A stretch of 64,000 nt of DNA. Source: Verticiella sediminum (GTDB taxonomy: Bacteria > Pseudomonadota > Gammaproteobacteria > Burkholderiales > Burkholderiaceae_B). Position 1 is the first letter of the stretch. Every line of letters starts with the position of its first letter. Shown here in pieces: positions 54,109 to 63,310 of the stretch. Where the stretch lies: positions 1 to 64,000 of the forward strand of contig NZ_VLTJ01000023.1 in assembly GCF_007558815.1 (NCBI RefSeq), written 5' to 3'. Below the pieces are notes generated by a model. The model saw only the letters and a program-made list of their open reading frames with translations, was not told the origin of the DNA and made no database searches. The position numbers and the translations under genes were made by a program.

Positions 54109-54267
54109 GATGAAGGCCCACCCCCTACGTGCCGACGCGCGCCCCCCTCAACGGGGCGGCACTGGCGGACCGGCACAGCCGGTTCCGCGGTGCCCTGGAT
54201 CGCGTCGCCGCAGTGTCATGCATCGGGGTGGCGCGCAGCGCCATGGATCACTGAGGAGAAGATGCGG

Positions 54268-54738
54268 ATGTCGCAGCAACTGCTGTTGAGCGGCGGTTTT
54301 CATTACGAGGATCTCGCCCTGGGCGCTTGGTTCGTTTCGCGTGCGCGCACGATCACCGAAACCGACCTGGTGAACTTCGTCAACCTGAGCTGGCTCAACG
54401 AAGAACTGTTCACCGACGCGCACGATCGCGAGCGTATGGCGATCCCGGGCCGTGTCGTGCCCGGCGCCCTGGTCTACGCCTGCGCGGAAGGGTTGGTGAC
54501 GCCGGCCATGATGGGTACCGGATTGGCCTTTCTGAATGCCACGCTGGACGTGTCGGCGCCGACGCTGGTGGGCGACACGATCCGTGTGCGCTGCGAGGTG
54601 ATCGAGCGCCGGCTGACCTCGCGCGCGGACCGGGGGCTGGTGCGCACCCGCAACGCCGTCCTGAACCAGCGCGACGAAACCCTGATGACGTACACGCCGC
54701 TGCGCATGATGCGGCTGCGCACTGCGGGGGGCGCCTGA
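54268..54738 (+). CDS. MaoC-like hotdog protein with degenerate active site
   Basis: A 156-residue hotdog-fold protein starting MSQQLLLSGG. ATG 54268 is chosen because GAGGAGAA sits 7 nt upstream; ATG 54262 is too close. The MaoC layout is clear (YEDLALGAWFVSRARTITE, GRVVPGALVYA, FLNATLDVSAPTLVGDTI), but the hydratase motif region reads NLSWLNEELFTD, without the usual Asp and His. A non-hydratase role, such as thioesterase or binding protein, is possible. Confidence 0.78.
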   Translation: MSQQLLLSGGFHYEDLALGAWFVSRARTITETDLVNFVNLSWLNEELFTDAHDRERMAIPGRVVPGALVYACAEGLVTPAMMGTGLAFLNATLDVSAPTLVGDTIRVRCEVIERRLTSRADRGLVRTRNAVLNQRDETLMTYTPLRMMRLRTAGGA

Positions 54739-55524
54739 ATGGAGGACTTCCTCAAGCTCGAGCGCGAGGGCGCGATCGCACTCGTCACGATGAACCGGCC
54801 CCACACGCGCAACGCGCTTTCGGATGAGGACGTGGCCGAGGCGTTCGAGCGCTGCTGCGCCACGCTGAATGCCGATCTTTCCGTGCGCGTGGCCGTGCTC
54901 ACCGGCGCCGGTGCGGCTTTCTCCTCGGGCGGCAACCTGAAGACGCTCGCGGGGTCGGTCGGTGCCGGCCTGGGCGAGCCGGTCCTCAGCCGCCACGCGT
55001 ATCGCGACGGCATCCAGCGCATCCCGCGGGTGCTCTGCAACCTGGAGGTGCCCACGATCGCGGCGGTGAACGGCGCGGCCTATGGCGCGGGCAACGATCT
55101 GGCCTGCATGTGCGACATCCGGATCTGCAGCGAAGACGCGGTGTTCGCCGAGAGTTTCGTGCGCCTGGGCCTGACGCCGGGCGATGGCGGCGCATGGCTG
55201 CTGCCCCGGGCAATCGGCTTGTCGCGGGCCTGCGAGATGTCCTTCACCGGCGAGCCGATCGACGCGCAGCAGGCCTATGCCTGGGGGCTGGTGTCCCGGG
55301 TCGTTCCCGCGGGGGAGCTGATGCCGGCGGCGCTCGAGCTGGCGCGGCGCATCGCGGTCAACCCCGGCCCCGCGCTGCGCATGACCAAGCGCCTCATCCG
55401 GGAGGGCATGCATACGCGGCTGGATTCGTTGCTCGAAATGTCGGCGGCGATGCAGGCGCTGGCGCATCACACAGCGGAACACGGCGCGGCGCTGGAGGCC
55501 GCGCTGCATCGATTGTCGCGCTGA
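54739..55524 (+). CDS. Crotonase-superfamily protein (enoyl-CoA hydratase-like)
   Basis: A 261-residue crotonase fold. The oxyanion hole segments are FSSGGNLKTL and NGAAYGAGNDL. The two catalytic Glu of rat crotonase (144 and 164) correspond here to Asp (GNDLA) and Phe (AESFVRLG), so it may not hydrate enoyl-CoA. ATG 54739 begins directly after the MaoC-like stop (TGAATG). The two genes probably act together. Confidence 0.85.
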   Translation: MEDFLKLEREGAIALVTMNRPHTRNALSDEDVAEAFERCCATLNADLSVRVAVLTGAGAAFSSGGNLKTLAGSVGAGLGEPVLSRHAYRDGIQRIPRVLCNLEVPTIAAVNGAAYGAGNDLACMCDIRICSEDAVFAESFVRLGLTPGDGGAWLLPRAIGLSRACEMSFTGEPIDAQQAYAWGLVSRVVPAGELMPAALELARRIAVNPGPALRMTKRLIREGMHTRLDSLLEMSAAMQALAHHTAEHGAALEAALHRLSR

Positions 55525-55590
55525 CCAAGCTCCCGCCTTCGGGCGAGAGCGATTCACCGGGCGACAGCCCATGACAACGAGGAGACAACC
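55525..55590 (+). other. UUCG-capped hairpin in operon spacer
   Basis: GCTC-C-CGCC-TTCG-GGCG-A-GAGC (55529-55550): a stable hairpin with a UUCG loop between the crotonase-like gene and the Bug gene. No T-run follows, so it is more likely an mRNA stability element than a terminator. Confidence 0.45.
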
Positions 55591-56577
55591 ATGCAAATGC
55601 AAAGGCGACGACTGCTCGCCGGCCTTTCCGCGGCCGGCCTTCTGGCCGCACCCTTGTGCCGGGCTATGGCGGCGCAGGCCGATTGGCCCCGCCAACCGCT
55701 GCGGCTCGTGCTGCCCTTCGCGGCGGGCGGGCCGACCGATGTCGTCGCCCGCGCGCTCGCGCTACGGGCCGGCGAGGTGCTGGGCCAGCAGATCCTGGTG
55801 GAGAATCGCACCGGCGCGAGCGGGAACATCGCCACCGAGTACGTGGCGCGCGCGGCGCCGGACGGGTACACGGCGCTCTATCACTCGTCGGGGCTGGCCA
55901 TCACCCCCGCGCTGTACCAGCGCCTGAACTTCGACCCGCTCGAGGACTTCACGCCTGTGGGGCAGGTGGCGACCATACCCGCGGTGCTGATGGTCAACCC
56001 GACGCTGCCGGTACGCACGATCCAGGAGTTCGTCGAGCATCTTCGCGCGAACCCGAACGGGCTGAGCTACGGCACGGGCGGTGTGGGCAACATCACGCAC
56101 CTGGCCGTCGCGCTGTTCCTGCAGGCCAACGAACTCGAGGCCGTGCACGTGCCCTACAAGGGCACCGCCCCCGCCATGACGGACCTCATCGGCGGACGCA
56201 CGCAGTTCATGCTGGACGCTGTGAGTTCCGCGCTGCCGTATATACAGGACGATCGCGTGCGCGCGCTGGCGCTCACCAGCCAGGAGCCGATGCCCGAGCT
56301 GCCCGGCGTGCCGACCTTCGATGGCTCGGTGATGCCGGGGTTCGTCGCGCCCACCTGGCATGCCGTCATGCTGCCGGCCGGCACGCCCGACGCCGTCGTC
56401 GCGCGCTGGGGCGAGGCGCTGGCCGCGGCGGCCGAGGATCCGGCGCTGGTGTCGCAGTTCGCGGCCCAGGGCGTGGCCCTGCAAGCGCCCTCATCCCAGC
56501 AGTTCGGACCGTACTTCGCCGCCGAGCTCGAGCGCTGGGACCAGGCTGCCCGCGCGGCCGGCATCGAACGCGAATGA
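55591..56577 (+). CDS. Bug/TctC family periplasmic solute-binding protein
   Basis: A 328-residue protein with a signal peptide (MQMQRRRLLAGLSAAGLL, cleavage near AMA-AQA; the RRR may allow Tat export). Motifs include LRLVLPFAAGGPTDVVARAL, LVENRTGASGNIA and VHVPYKGTAPAMTDLIGG. GAGGAG precedes ATG 55591. It is followed immediately by a second Bug gene and sits in the CoA-catabolic cluster, so the ligand is likely the cluster's substrate. Confidence 0.92.
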   Translation: MQMQRRRLLAGLSAAGLLAAPLCRAMAAQADWPRQPLRLVLPFAAGGPTDVVARALALRAGEVLGQQILVENRTGASGNIATEYVARAAPDGYTALYHSSGLAITPALYQRLNFDPLEDFTPVGQVATIPAVLMVNPTLPVRTIQEFVEHLRANPNGLSYGTGGVGNITHLAVALFLQANELEAVHVPYKGTAPAMTDLIGGRTQFMLDAVSSALPYIQDDRVRALALTSQEPMPELPGVPTFDGSVMPGFVAPTWHAVMLPAGTPDAVVARWGEALAAAAEDPALVSQFAAQGVALQAPSSQQFGPYFAAELERWDQAARAAGIERE

Positions 56578-56605
56578 CCGCAAAACACAAAACGAGGAGA
56601 GTGAC

Positions 56606-57574
56606 ATGAGACATCGACAATTCATGGCCGCGGCCGCGATCGGCCTGCTGGCGGCGGTTTCCCATGCTGCGCAGGCGGCATACCCCGAACGCACGGTGAA
56701 AGTGATCGTGTCGCTGCCGCCGGGCAGCGGCGCGGACACGACCGCGCGCTTCATCGCCAAGCACCTGACCCAGACCATGGGGCAGCCCTTCGTGGTCGAG
56801 AACCGGCCCGGAGCGAACAGCTTCATCGCGGCGCGCGCCGTGGCCGAGGCCCCGGCCGACGGCTATACGATGTTCGTCGCCAGCAATTCGCCCATGGTCA
56901 CGAACGCGGCGGTGTTCACGTCGCTGCCCTACGATCCGATGAAGGACTTCGCGCCGGTGACGAGCATCGCGCGCTTTCCCATGGTGCTGGTGGTGCCCGC
57001 GGCCTCCGCATACCAGCGGGTGGAGGATCTGGTGGCCGCGGCGAAGCAGGCTCCCGGCAGCCTGAACTACGGTAGCGGTACGCCGACCTACCAGGTCGCC
57101 ATGGAGCAGTTCCATGCCCTGAGCGCAATCCGCGGCACGGCCATTCACTACAAGGGCACCGCACCGGCCATGACCGATCTCGCGGGCGGCAATGTGGACT
57201 ACTCGATCGGCGAGGTGAGTTCGGTGACGCCGCTCATCAACGGCGGCCGTCTGCGCGCGCTCGGTGTCGCCAGCGACAAGCGCATCCGCGAGCTGCCGCA
57301 GACCCCGACGATCGCCGAACAGCTAGGACAGCCATTCGAGGCCTACGCCTGGACCGGTGTGTTCTTTCCCGCCGGTACGCCGGAGCCCATCGTGACCGAG
57401 ATCTCCGAGCGCGTGCGCGCGCTGCTGGAAAGCGATGAGGGCAAGAACTTCATCGAAGGCTTGGGCGGAGAGGTCTTCGCGCTGGGGCCGGCCAGTTTCC
57501 GGGACTTCCAGGCAAGCGAGATCCAGGCCACCCGCGACATTGTTCAAAAGGCGGGTATTTCCGTGGAGCAGTGA
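56606..57574 (+). CDS. Bug/TctC family periplasmic solute-binding protein
   Basis: A 322-residue protein with a clear signal peptide (MRHRQFMAAAAIGLLAAVSH, cleavage near AQA-AYPER). Motifs include VKVIVSLPPGSGADTTARF, VVENRPGANSF and IHYKGTAPAMTDLAGG. GAGGAG lies upstream of ATG 56606. It is the second of a tandem pair that differ clearly in sequence, so they may take related but different ligands. It converges with the LysR gene. Confidence 0.92.
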   Translation: MRHRQFMAAAAIGLLAAVSHAAQAAYPERTVKVIVSLPPGSGADTTARFIAKHLTQTMGQPFVVENRPGANSFIAARAVAEAPADGYTMFVASNSPMVTNAAVFTSLPYDPMKDFAPVTSIARFPMVLVVPAASAYQRVEDLVAAAKQAPGSLNYGSGTPTYQVAMEQFHALSAIRGTAIHYKGTAPAMTDLAGGNVDYSIGEVSSVTPLINGGRLRALGVASDKRIRELPQTPTIAEQLGQPFEAYAWTGVFFPAGTPEPIVTEISERVRALLESDEGKNFIEGLGGEVFALGPASFRDFQASEIQATRDIVQKAGISVEQ

Positions 57575-57589
57575 GCCACGGGCACCCCG

Positions 57590-58495
57590 TCAATTCACAG
57601 TCTCGGCAACGACGATGTCGAGCGCCGTGGCGATGAAGTTGCGTGCGGTGGGGCTGTGCGCCTCGGGCAGACAGGCGAGCGAGATGCCCACGCGCAGCGA
57701 CGCCGGCATGTCGTCCAGGGCCAGCAGGCGGATGCCTTCGCCGACGTAGCGGGTGGCGTGCGAGGGGATCAGGGCCACGCCCAGCCCGCTTTCCACCAGC
57801 CCCAGCAGCGTCTGCACCTGCACGGCTTCCTGGGCGATGCGCGGGGTGATGCCGATCTCGGAGAAGGCGGTCATGGTCAGCCAGTGCATCGTCGGCACCA
57901 GCGCCCTGGAGTAGGCGATGAGCGGATGCTCGGCCACTTCGCGCAGCGAGATGCGGGTGCGCCCGGCGAGCGGCGAGTCCGCGCTCACGGCGAGCATCAT
58001 GACATCGGTTTGCAGCGACGTCAGTTCGGCGGCCGTGGGCGCGAGCACCGGAGCGCGCACGAAGGCGACGTCCAGGCTGTGCTCGTCGATGCGGCGCAGC
58101 AGATCGACGGTGGTGGATTCCTCCATCGCCAGGTCGACCTGCGGATAGCGGCGGCGGAACTCGCGCACGATGCCGGGCAGCAGGGTGTGGCTCGCGGTGC
58201 CCACGAAGCCGACGCGCAGCAGGCCCTGCTCTCCGGATTCGCCCTCGCGCGCGGCGCGGCGCACTTCGTCGGCGAAGAAGAGCGCGCGCCGGGCGTTGCG
58301 CAGTACCGCCTGGCCCGCCGGCGTGATGCGCAGCCCCGTGGCCAGGCGCTCGAACAGCAGCACGCCGAGTTCTTCTTCCAGCTTCTTGACGGAAGTCGAC
58401 AGCGGCGGCTGGGCCATGTGCAGCCGTTCGGCGGCGCGATGGAAATTCAGCGTTTCCGCGAGAACGGCGATTTGCCGCAGTTGGCGAAGTTCCAT
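57590..58495 (-). CDS. LysR family regulator
   Basis: A 301-residue protein. Helix-turn-helix: LNFHRAAERLHMAQPPLSTS, then KKLEEELGVLLFERL. The effector domain begins near LLRVGFVGTASHTLLPGI. ATG 58495 is chosen because the MELRQLRQIAVLAETL opening is the LysR N-terminus; a longer frame starts at 58633. It lies between the Bug pair and a divergent thiolase gene and likely regulates either side. Confidence 0.92.
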   Translation of the reverse strand: MELRQLRQIAVLAETLNFHRAAERLHMAQPPLSTSVKKLEEELGVLLFERLATGLRITPAGQAVLRNARRALFFADEVRRAAREGESGEQGLLRVGFVGTASHTLLPGIVREFRRRYPQVDLAMEESTTVDLLRRIDEHSLDVAFVRAPVLAPTAAELTSLQTDVMMLAVSADSPLAGRTRISLREVAEHPLIAYSRALVPTMHWLTMTAFSEIGITPRIAQEAVQVQTLLGLVESGLGVALIPSHATRYVGEGIRLLALDDMPASLRVGISLACLPEAHSPTARNFIATALDIVVAETVN

Positions 58496-58512
58496 GGTGA
58501 GGCGGGGCGCAT

Positions 58513-58529
58513 GATACGCGGCAGGTATC
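58513..58529. promoter_or_regulatory. LysR-type operator between LysR and thiolase genes
   Basis: GATAC-GCGGCAG-GTATC: perfect 5-bp arms, T-N11-A core, 17 nt upstream of the LysR start. A second GTATCC-like half lies just right of it. The 5-7-5 layout equals that of the site at 26313. Confidence 0.6.
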
Positions 58530-58647
58530 GGGGGGTCAGTATCCGGTATTGGACGGCGAGGTGTCCACTGGCCACCATGCAGGGGTGACGATGGATGGAC
58601 GGCGCGCCCGCGCGTCCTCCGGGTATTGCGCATCTTCCTGCACCGCT

Positions 58648-59835
58648 ATGACGACTGCTGACGATTCCGTTGTGATCCTGGCCGCGCGCCGTACGCCCAT
58701 CGGCGCTTTCGACGGGGTGCTGTCCCCCTTGAGCGCGCCCAGGCTGGGCGCCGCCGCGCTGGCCGCGGCCGTGGCCGATGCGGGCGTGGCCCCGGCTGCG
58801 GTCGACGAGGCCATCATGGGCTGCTGCCTGTTCGCCAACCTGGGACAGGCCCCGGCGCGCCAGGCGGTGCTGGGCGCGGGCCTGCCCGCGACCACGCCCG
58901 CCACCACGATCAGCAAGATGTGCGGTTCGGGCATGAAGGCCGTCATGTTCGCGCACGATCTGCTGCTCGCGCGGCGCTGCCACGTGGCGGCGGCCGGCGG
59001 CATGGAATCCATGACCAACGCGCCGCATCTGGTGCCGCGCGGCAGGCAGGGCTATCGCCTGGGTCACGGGCAGTTCCTGGACCATATGTACCGGGACGGG
59101 CTGGAGGATGCCTACGACGGCAAGCTCATGGGGTACCACGCCGATGTGGTGGCCGAGCGCGAGGGCGTGGCGCGCGCCGCGCAGGACGCTTACGCGCGCC
59201 GCAGCGTGGAGCGCGCGCTGGCGGCCCAGGCGCAGGGCGGCTTCGGCGCCGAGATCGTGCCGCTCGAGGTGCGCCGCCGGGGAGCGAGCGTCACCGTCGA
59301 CGTCGACGAAACCCCCGCGCGCTGCCAGCCGGAGCGTCTGGATGCGCTGCCCGCCGTGTTCCGCGAGAACGGCAGCGTCACCGCGGGAAATGCGTCGTCG
59401 ATCTCGGACGGCGGCGCGGCCCTGGTGCTCATGCGCGAGTCCCAGGCTCGGGCGCAGGATGCGCCGATGCTGGCGCGCATCACCGGCCTGGCGACTTTTG
59501 CCATGCAGCCGGCGGAGTTCGCCATGGCCCCTGTCGGGGCCATCGAGCGGGTGCTTGCGCAAGCCGGGTGGCGTGCGCGCGACGTCGATCTCTTCGAGAT
59601 CAACGAAGCTTTCGCCGTGGTCACCTTGCTTGCCATGCGCGCGCTGGACCTGCCCGAGGACAAGGTGAACGTTCATGGCGGGGCCTGCGCGCTGGGGCAC
59701 CCGGTGGGTGCGACGGGGGCGCGCTTGCTCGTCACGCTGGCGCACGCCTTGCGTCGGCGGGGCGCGCGGCGCGGCGTTGCCGCTTTGTGCCTGGGAGGCG
59801 GCGAGGCCACTGCGGTGGCGATCGAACGGATTTGA
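58648..59835 (+). CDS. Thiolase (acetyl-CoA acetyltransferase)
   Basis: A 395-residue protein. [12 protein letters not shown] carries the nucleophilic Cys, [19 protein letters not shown] the His loop and [15 protein letters not shown] the second Cys. Thiolases cut 3-ketoacyl-CoA or condense two acyl-CoAs. It is followed 28 nt later by a CoA-transferase gene. ATG 58648 is the first start of the thiolase fold. No obvious ribosome site. Confidence 0.93.
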   Translation: MTTADDSVVILAARRTPIGAFDGVLSPLSAPRLGAAALAAAVADAGVAPAAVDEAIMGCCLFANLGQAPARQAVLGAGLPATTPATTISKMCGSGMKAVMFAHDLLLARRCHVAAAGGMESMTNAPHLVPRGRQGYRLGHGQFLDHMYRDGLEDAYDGKLMGYHADVVAEREGVARAAQDAYARRSVERALAAQAQGGFGAEIVPLEVRRRGASVTVDVDETPARCQPERLDALPAVFRENGSVTAGNASSISDGGAALVLMRESQARAQDAPMLARITGLATFAMQPAEFAMAPVGAIERVLAQAGWRARDVDLFEINEAFAVVTLLAMRALDLPEDKVNVHGGACALGHPVGATGARLLVTLAHALRRRGARRGVAALCLGGGEATAVAIERI

Positions 59836-59863
59836 TCCACGGGCATCCGGGGGGAGGGCAGCG

Positions 59864-61009
59864 ATGGCGGGACCCTTGCAGAGCGTGCGGATCGTCGAGA
59901 TGGCCGGTATCGGCCCGGGTCCGATGGCAGCCATGCTGCTGGCCGACATGGGGGCGAGCGTATTGCGCATCGAGCGTGCGCAGCCGGCCGACCTGGGGGT
60001 GGCGCGGCCGCTGGCGTTCAATCTGCTGCTGCGCAACCGCGAGACACTGGCGCTGGATCTCAAGGTGCCGGCCGCCGCCGAACTCGTGCTCGAACTGCTC
60101 GGCGAGGCCGACGCCCTGATCGAGGGCTTTCGTCCGGGCGTCATGGAACGTCTGGGGTTGGGGCCGGATACCTGTCTGGCACGCAACCCCCGTCTGGTGT
60201 ACGGCCGGATGACGGGCTGGGGCCAGAGCGGCCCGCTCGCGCATGCGGCGGGGCACGACATCAACTACATCGCGCTCACCGGCGTGCTCGACGCCATCGG
60301 CCGGCGCGGTGCGCCGCCCAGCGTGCCGCTGGCCATCGCCGGCGATTTCGGCGGCGGCGGGACCTTCCTCGCCCTGGGGATACTCGCGGCCTTGCTGCAA
60401 GCCCGTGCGAGCGGGCAAGGACAGGTGGTCGATGCCGCCATCGTCGATGGCGCTGCGACGCTGTCCACCGCATTCCACGGCTTGCTGGCGGCGGGCCAGT
60501 GGTCCCCGGCGCGGGGCACGAACGTGCTGGACTCGGGCGCGCCCTTCTACGACGTGTACGAGTGCCGGGATGGCCGCTACATCTCGATCGGGCCGATCGA
60601 GGCGCGGTTCTACGCGGATCTGCTGGCGCGGCTGGGCCTGGGGCAGGATGCGCTGGGCCCGCAGATGGACCGCGCATCGTGGCCGCAGGCCAAGGCGCGC
60701 CTGGCGGAGATTTTCCGCACGCGCGCCCGGGACGACTGGTGTGCCGAATTCGAAGGCACGGACGTGTGCTTCGCGCCGGTGCTGTCCTTCGGCGAGGCGC
60801 CGGATCATCCGCATCTGCAGGCTCGCGGCACTTTCGTCGAGGTCGACGGCGTGCGCCAGCCGGCGCCCGCGCCACGCTTCAGCCGTACGCCTTGCGCGTT
60901 GCCCCGATCGCCGCAGGCGGGTGTCGCCAAGCCCGCAGGGGAGATCCTGTCGGACTGGCTGTCGCCCGAGCGCGCGGCGGCCTGGCGGGAGCGCGGATTG
61001 GTCGCTTGA
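59864..61009 (+). CDS. Family III CoA-transferase / alpha-methylacyl-CoA racemase-like
   Basis: A 381-residue protein. [20 protein letters not shown] and [14 protein letters not shown] (Asp132) are close to alpha-methylacyl-CoA racemase; the family also includes CoA-transferases, so either reaction is possible. GGGGAGGG lies upstream of ATG 59864. It follows the thiolase gene in one transcript. An alpha-methyl branched acyl-CoA would suit the racemase reading. Confidence 0.88.
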   Translation: MAGPLQSVRIVEMAGIGPGPMAAMLLADMGASVLRIERAQPADLGVARPLAFNLLLRNRETLALDLKVPAAAELVLELLGEADALIEGFRPGVMERLGLGPDTCLARNPRLVYGRMTGWGQSGPLAHAAGHDINYIALTGVLDAIGRRGAPPSVPLAIAGDFGGGGTFLALGILAALLQARASGQGQVVDAAIVDGAATLSTAFHGLLAAGQWSPARGTNVLDSGAPFYDVYECRDGRYISIGPIEARFYADLLARLGLGQDALGPQMDRASWPQAKARLAEIFRTRARDDWCAEFEGTDVCFAPVLSFGEAPDHPHLQARGTFVEVDGVRQPAPAPRFSRTPCALPRSPQAGVAKPAGEILSDWLSPERAAAWRERGLVA

Positions 61010-61057
61010 GGTCGAAGGGCTGCGCGAGCCGGCCGCGTTCCGGTGGGGCGATGGCGG

Positions 61058-61540
61058 CTACATGCCCGGCAGGCGCAGCGTGCCCGAATCCGAGAAGCGC
61101 GTGGTGCCGAAGGTGCCGCCCGACAGGCGGCCGCGCATGACGTAGGGCACGCCGGACCAGCCGCGGCCGTCGGCGAGCTGGACGAGCTGGCGCACGGCGC
61201 CCATGGCCGAGATGGTGACGGGCACCGAGACCAGGGTTTCGCCGTAGCGCGGGATGCTGCCGCTCTGGTCGCTCACGCCGCTCGCGAAGCGTTCGCCGTT
61301 GACGTCCAGATCGAGGGATATGCCGTTGAAGTCCAGCGCGCGGTCGCTCGGGTTCTGCACGCGCAGGTTCAGGTTCATGCGCATCTCCAGCCCTTGGCCG
61401 GCCAGCGGTTCGACGCCGGCGACGGAGACGCGGGGCGCCTGTTCGCCGAAGCCGGCGCAGCCGGCGAGCACGAGCAGGCTCGCGCACGTGCCGGCAAGCA
61501 GTACGCGGCGACGGGTGGGCGGGGGCGGGGAGTGGGGCAT
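61058..61540 (-). CDS. LEA type 2 (WHy) family lipoprotein
   Basis: A 160-residue protein. A signal peptide with lipobox VLAGC lies at about residues 10-29 (RRRVLLAGTCASLLVLAGC). A WHy-type beta domain follows: LNLRVQNPSDRALDFNGISL and VSVPVTISAMGAV. LEA14-like proteins are associated with desiccation and envelope stress. It is convergent with the racemase-like gene. It starts at ATG 61540. Confidence 0.82.
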   Translation of the reverse strand: MPHSPPPPTRRRVLLAGTCASLLVLAGCAGFGEQAPRVSVAGVEPLAGQGLEMRMNLNLRVQNPSDRALDFNGISLDLDVNGERFASGVSDQSGSIPRYGETLVSVPVTISAMGAVRQLVQLADGRGWSGVPYVMRGRLSGGTFGTTRFSDSGTLRLPGM

Positions 61541-61689
61541 GGCGGACTCGCAGGACGGGAAAGCCGCTCGTCCGCAGGCCGCATGCCCGCGCCCCGGCGC
61601 GGCGCGCTCCATCGAGGCGGGCGGCGCCGCTGCGGGCGGGGTGCGGCGGACCGCGTGAGGCCCGGCGAGGGCCGCGCCGGCGCGCACGC

Positions 61690-63270
61690 TCAGGCCCAGA
61701 TGTCGCCGAATTCGATGACCTGGGCGACGACTTCCTCGCGGAACGCCAGCGATTGTTCGTCGGCCGTCAGAAAGAACAGGGCGATCTCGCCGCGGTCCAT
61801 GATGTCCCGCTGCAACTGGTCGACCCAGTACGTGTGGCCGGGCGCGTCGGGCATTCGTGTCATGACCGTGTCGTACAGCCAGTTGACGAACTGGCCGTCG
61901 TCGGAGCGGCCCAGGCCCTGGGCGAATTCGTCGGAGCTGGAGACGAGGTTGGCGACGGTCAGCAGGGTCTGCACGCCCGTCAATGCCTCGGTGGTCCAGT
62001 AGGCGTAGCCGCCCGCTTCTGGCAGCCGGTCGAGCAGCGCGATGTAGAGGGCGCCGACCGCCAGCGAGGAATCGGCCACGGCCTCGGCATACAGGCGCCC
62101 CTCGTTGAAATCCAGCATGCGCACGTCGTGCAGCGTATCGGCGCGCGCGCCGTCGCGGCCGGCCACGACCCAGGCGGATTGACCGGCGTCCCAGCTCACG
62201 TTGTAGTCGCGGATCGACGCGTCGGCGTAGCGCACCACGTCGGCGCCGCCGTTGCCATGGATGGTGTTGCTTCCCGCGCCGGGGTCGAACAGGTTGTCCA
62301 GCGCATTGCCGATCAGCATGTCGTCGCCCCCGCCGCTGATCGCCGTGCGGACTTCGACGCCATGCGCGATGGTGTAGCCGCCGTGCACGCCCTCGACATA
62401 CGAGACGTATCCGCCGCCGCCCCAGGCCGGCTCCAGGCTGGCCGGCATCAGGTTGATGACCGCGTTCCTGTCGCCCTGGTAGCGGATCACGTTGTCGCCA
62501 TGGGCGTTCCAGATCGCGCTGTAGCCATAGCCGTGATGGTCGGCGTCGGCCAGCTCGTAGATCGTGCCCGGTTCGCCGTAGGCCAGGTTGGCGCCGTACT
62601 TCTGCTGCATGATGGCCACGTCCAGCGCCATCAGGCTGGCGTTCCATCCGTAGGAGACTTCCCTCTCCACCTGGGGCATGGGGCCGGTGAGCCAACCGTC
62701 GTTGTAGCTCATCATGGTGTAGATGCCCTGGTTCAGCTCGAAGTCGCCGAGCGAGCCGCGCGGATGCTGGGCGTCGGTCACGACGCCGGGCAGCGGCCCG
62801 CCCAGGCTGTCCAGATCGTGCGGATGGGCCAGCCCGAACAGGTGGCCGATCTCGTGGATCAGCGTGATGTAGCCGTACGCCCCGGCGTCGAGGTGCCCGC
62901 CGGCTTCGCGCGACCAGGCCCAGCTCGACAGGTTGAAGGCGGCGAAGCCCGCCAGGGCGCCGCCCGCTTCCGGAGGATATGCATAGCCGTAGCCCAGGCC
63001 CGGCGGGAAGTCGTACAGACCCAGGCGCAGGGTGGCCTGCGCCGGGTCCGCCACTTCGACGAAGGTGAGGTCGGCGACCTGCGCGAACATGTCGAAGGCC
63101 AGCCTTGCTTGCTGCTTCTCGTAGTCGTTCCAGCCGGTGAGGCGCTGCCGGGCCGAGCCGCCGTCGGAACTCAGGTCGATCACGTCCCCCTGGCGATGGA
63201 AGGCATAGGTGATGACGTTGCCTTCCAGGCGTGTGCCCAGGTCCAGGCTGCTGATCAGGGAGGAGGGCAT
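61690..63270 (-). CDS. Serralysin-like M10 metalloprotease with RTX and DUF4214 region
   Basis: A 526-residue protein without a Sec signal, as usual for type I secretion. Catalytic zinc motif HEIGHLFGLAHPH (His139, His143, His149) and Met-turn TMMSYND. Around residues 310-350 one RTX-like block GNALDNLFDPGAGSNTIHGN is present; C-terminal DUF4214-type helices lie from about residue 400 (LYIALLDRLPEAGGYAYW). It should be exported and activated by Ca2+ outside the cell. No T1SS genes are in the window. Confidence 0.88.
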   Translation of the reverse strand: MPSSLISSLDLGTRLEGNVITYAFHRQGDVIDLSSDGGSARQRLTGWNDYEKQQARLAFDMFAQVADLTFVEVADPAQATLRLGLYDFPPGLGYGYAYPPEAGGALAGFAAFNLSSWAWSREAGGHLDAGAYGYITLIHEIGHLFGLAHPHDLDSLGGPLPGVVTDAQHPRGSLGDFELNQGIYTMMSYNDGWLTGPMPQVEREVSYGWNASLMALDVAIMQQKYGANLAYGEPGTIYELADADHHGYGYSAIWNAHGDNVIRYQGDRNAVINLMPASLEPAWGGGGYVSYVEGVHGGYTIAHGVEVRTAISGGGDDMLIGNALDNLFDPGAGSNTIHGNGGADVVRYADASIRDYNVSWDAGQSAWVVAGRDGARADTLHDVRMLDFNEGRLYAEAVADSSLAVGALYIALLDRLPEAGGYAYWTTEALTGVQTLLTVANLVSSSDEFAQGLGRSDDGQFVNWLYDTVMTRMPDAPGHTYWVDQLQRDIMDRGEIALFFLTADEQSLAFREEVVAQVIEFGDIWA

Positions 63271-63310
63271 GCGGGGCTCCGTGGCCGGGTGGATGGGGCG
63301 GGAGAGGGCC

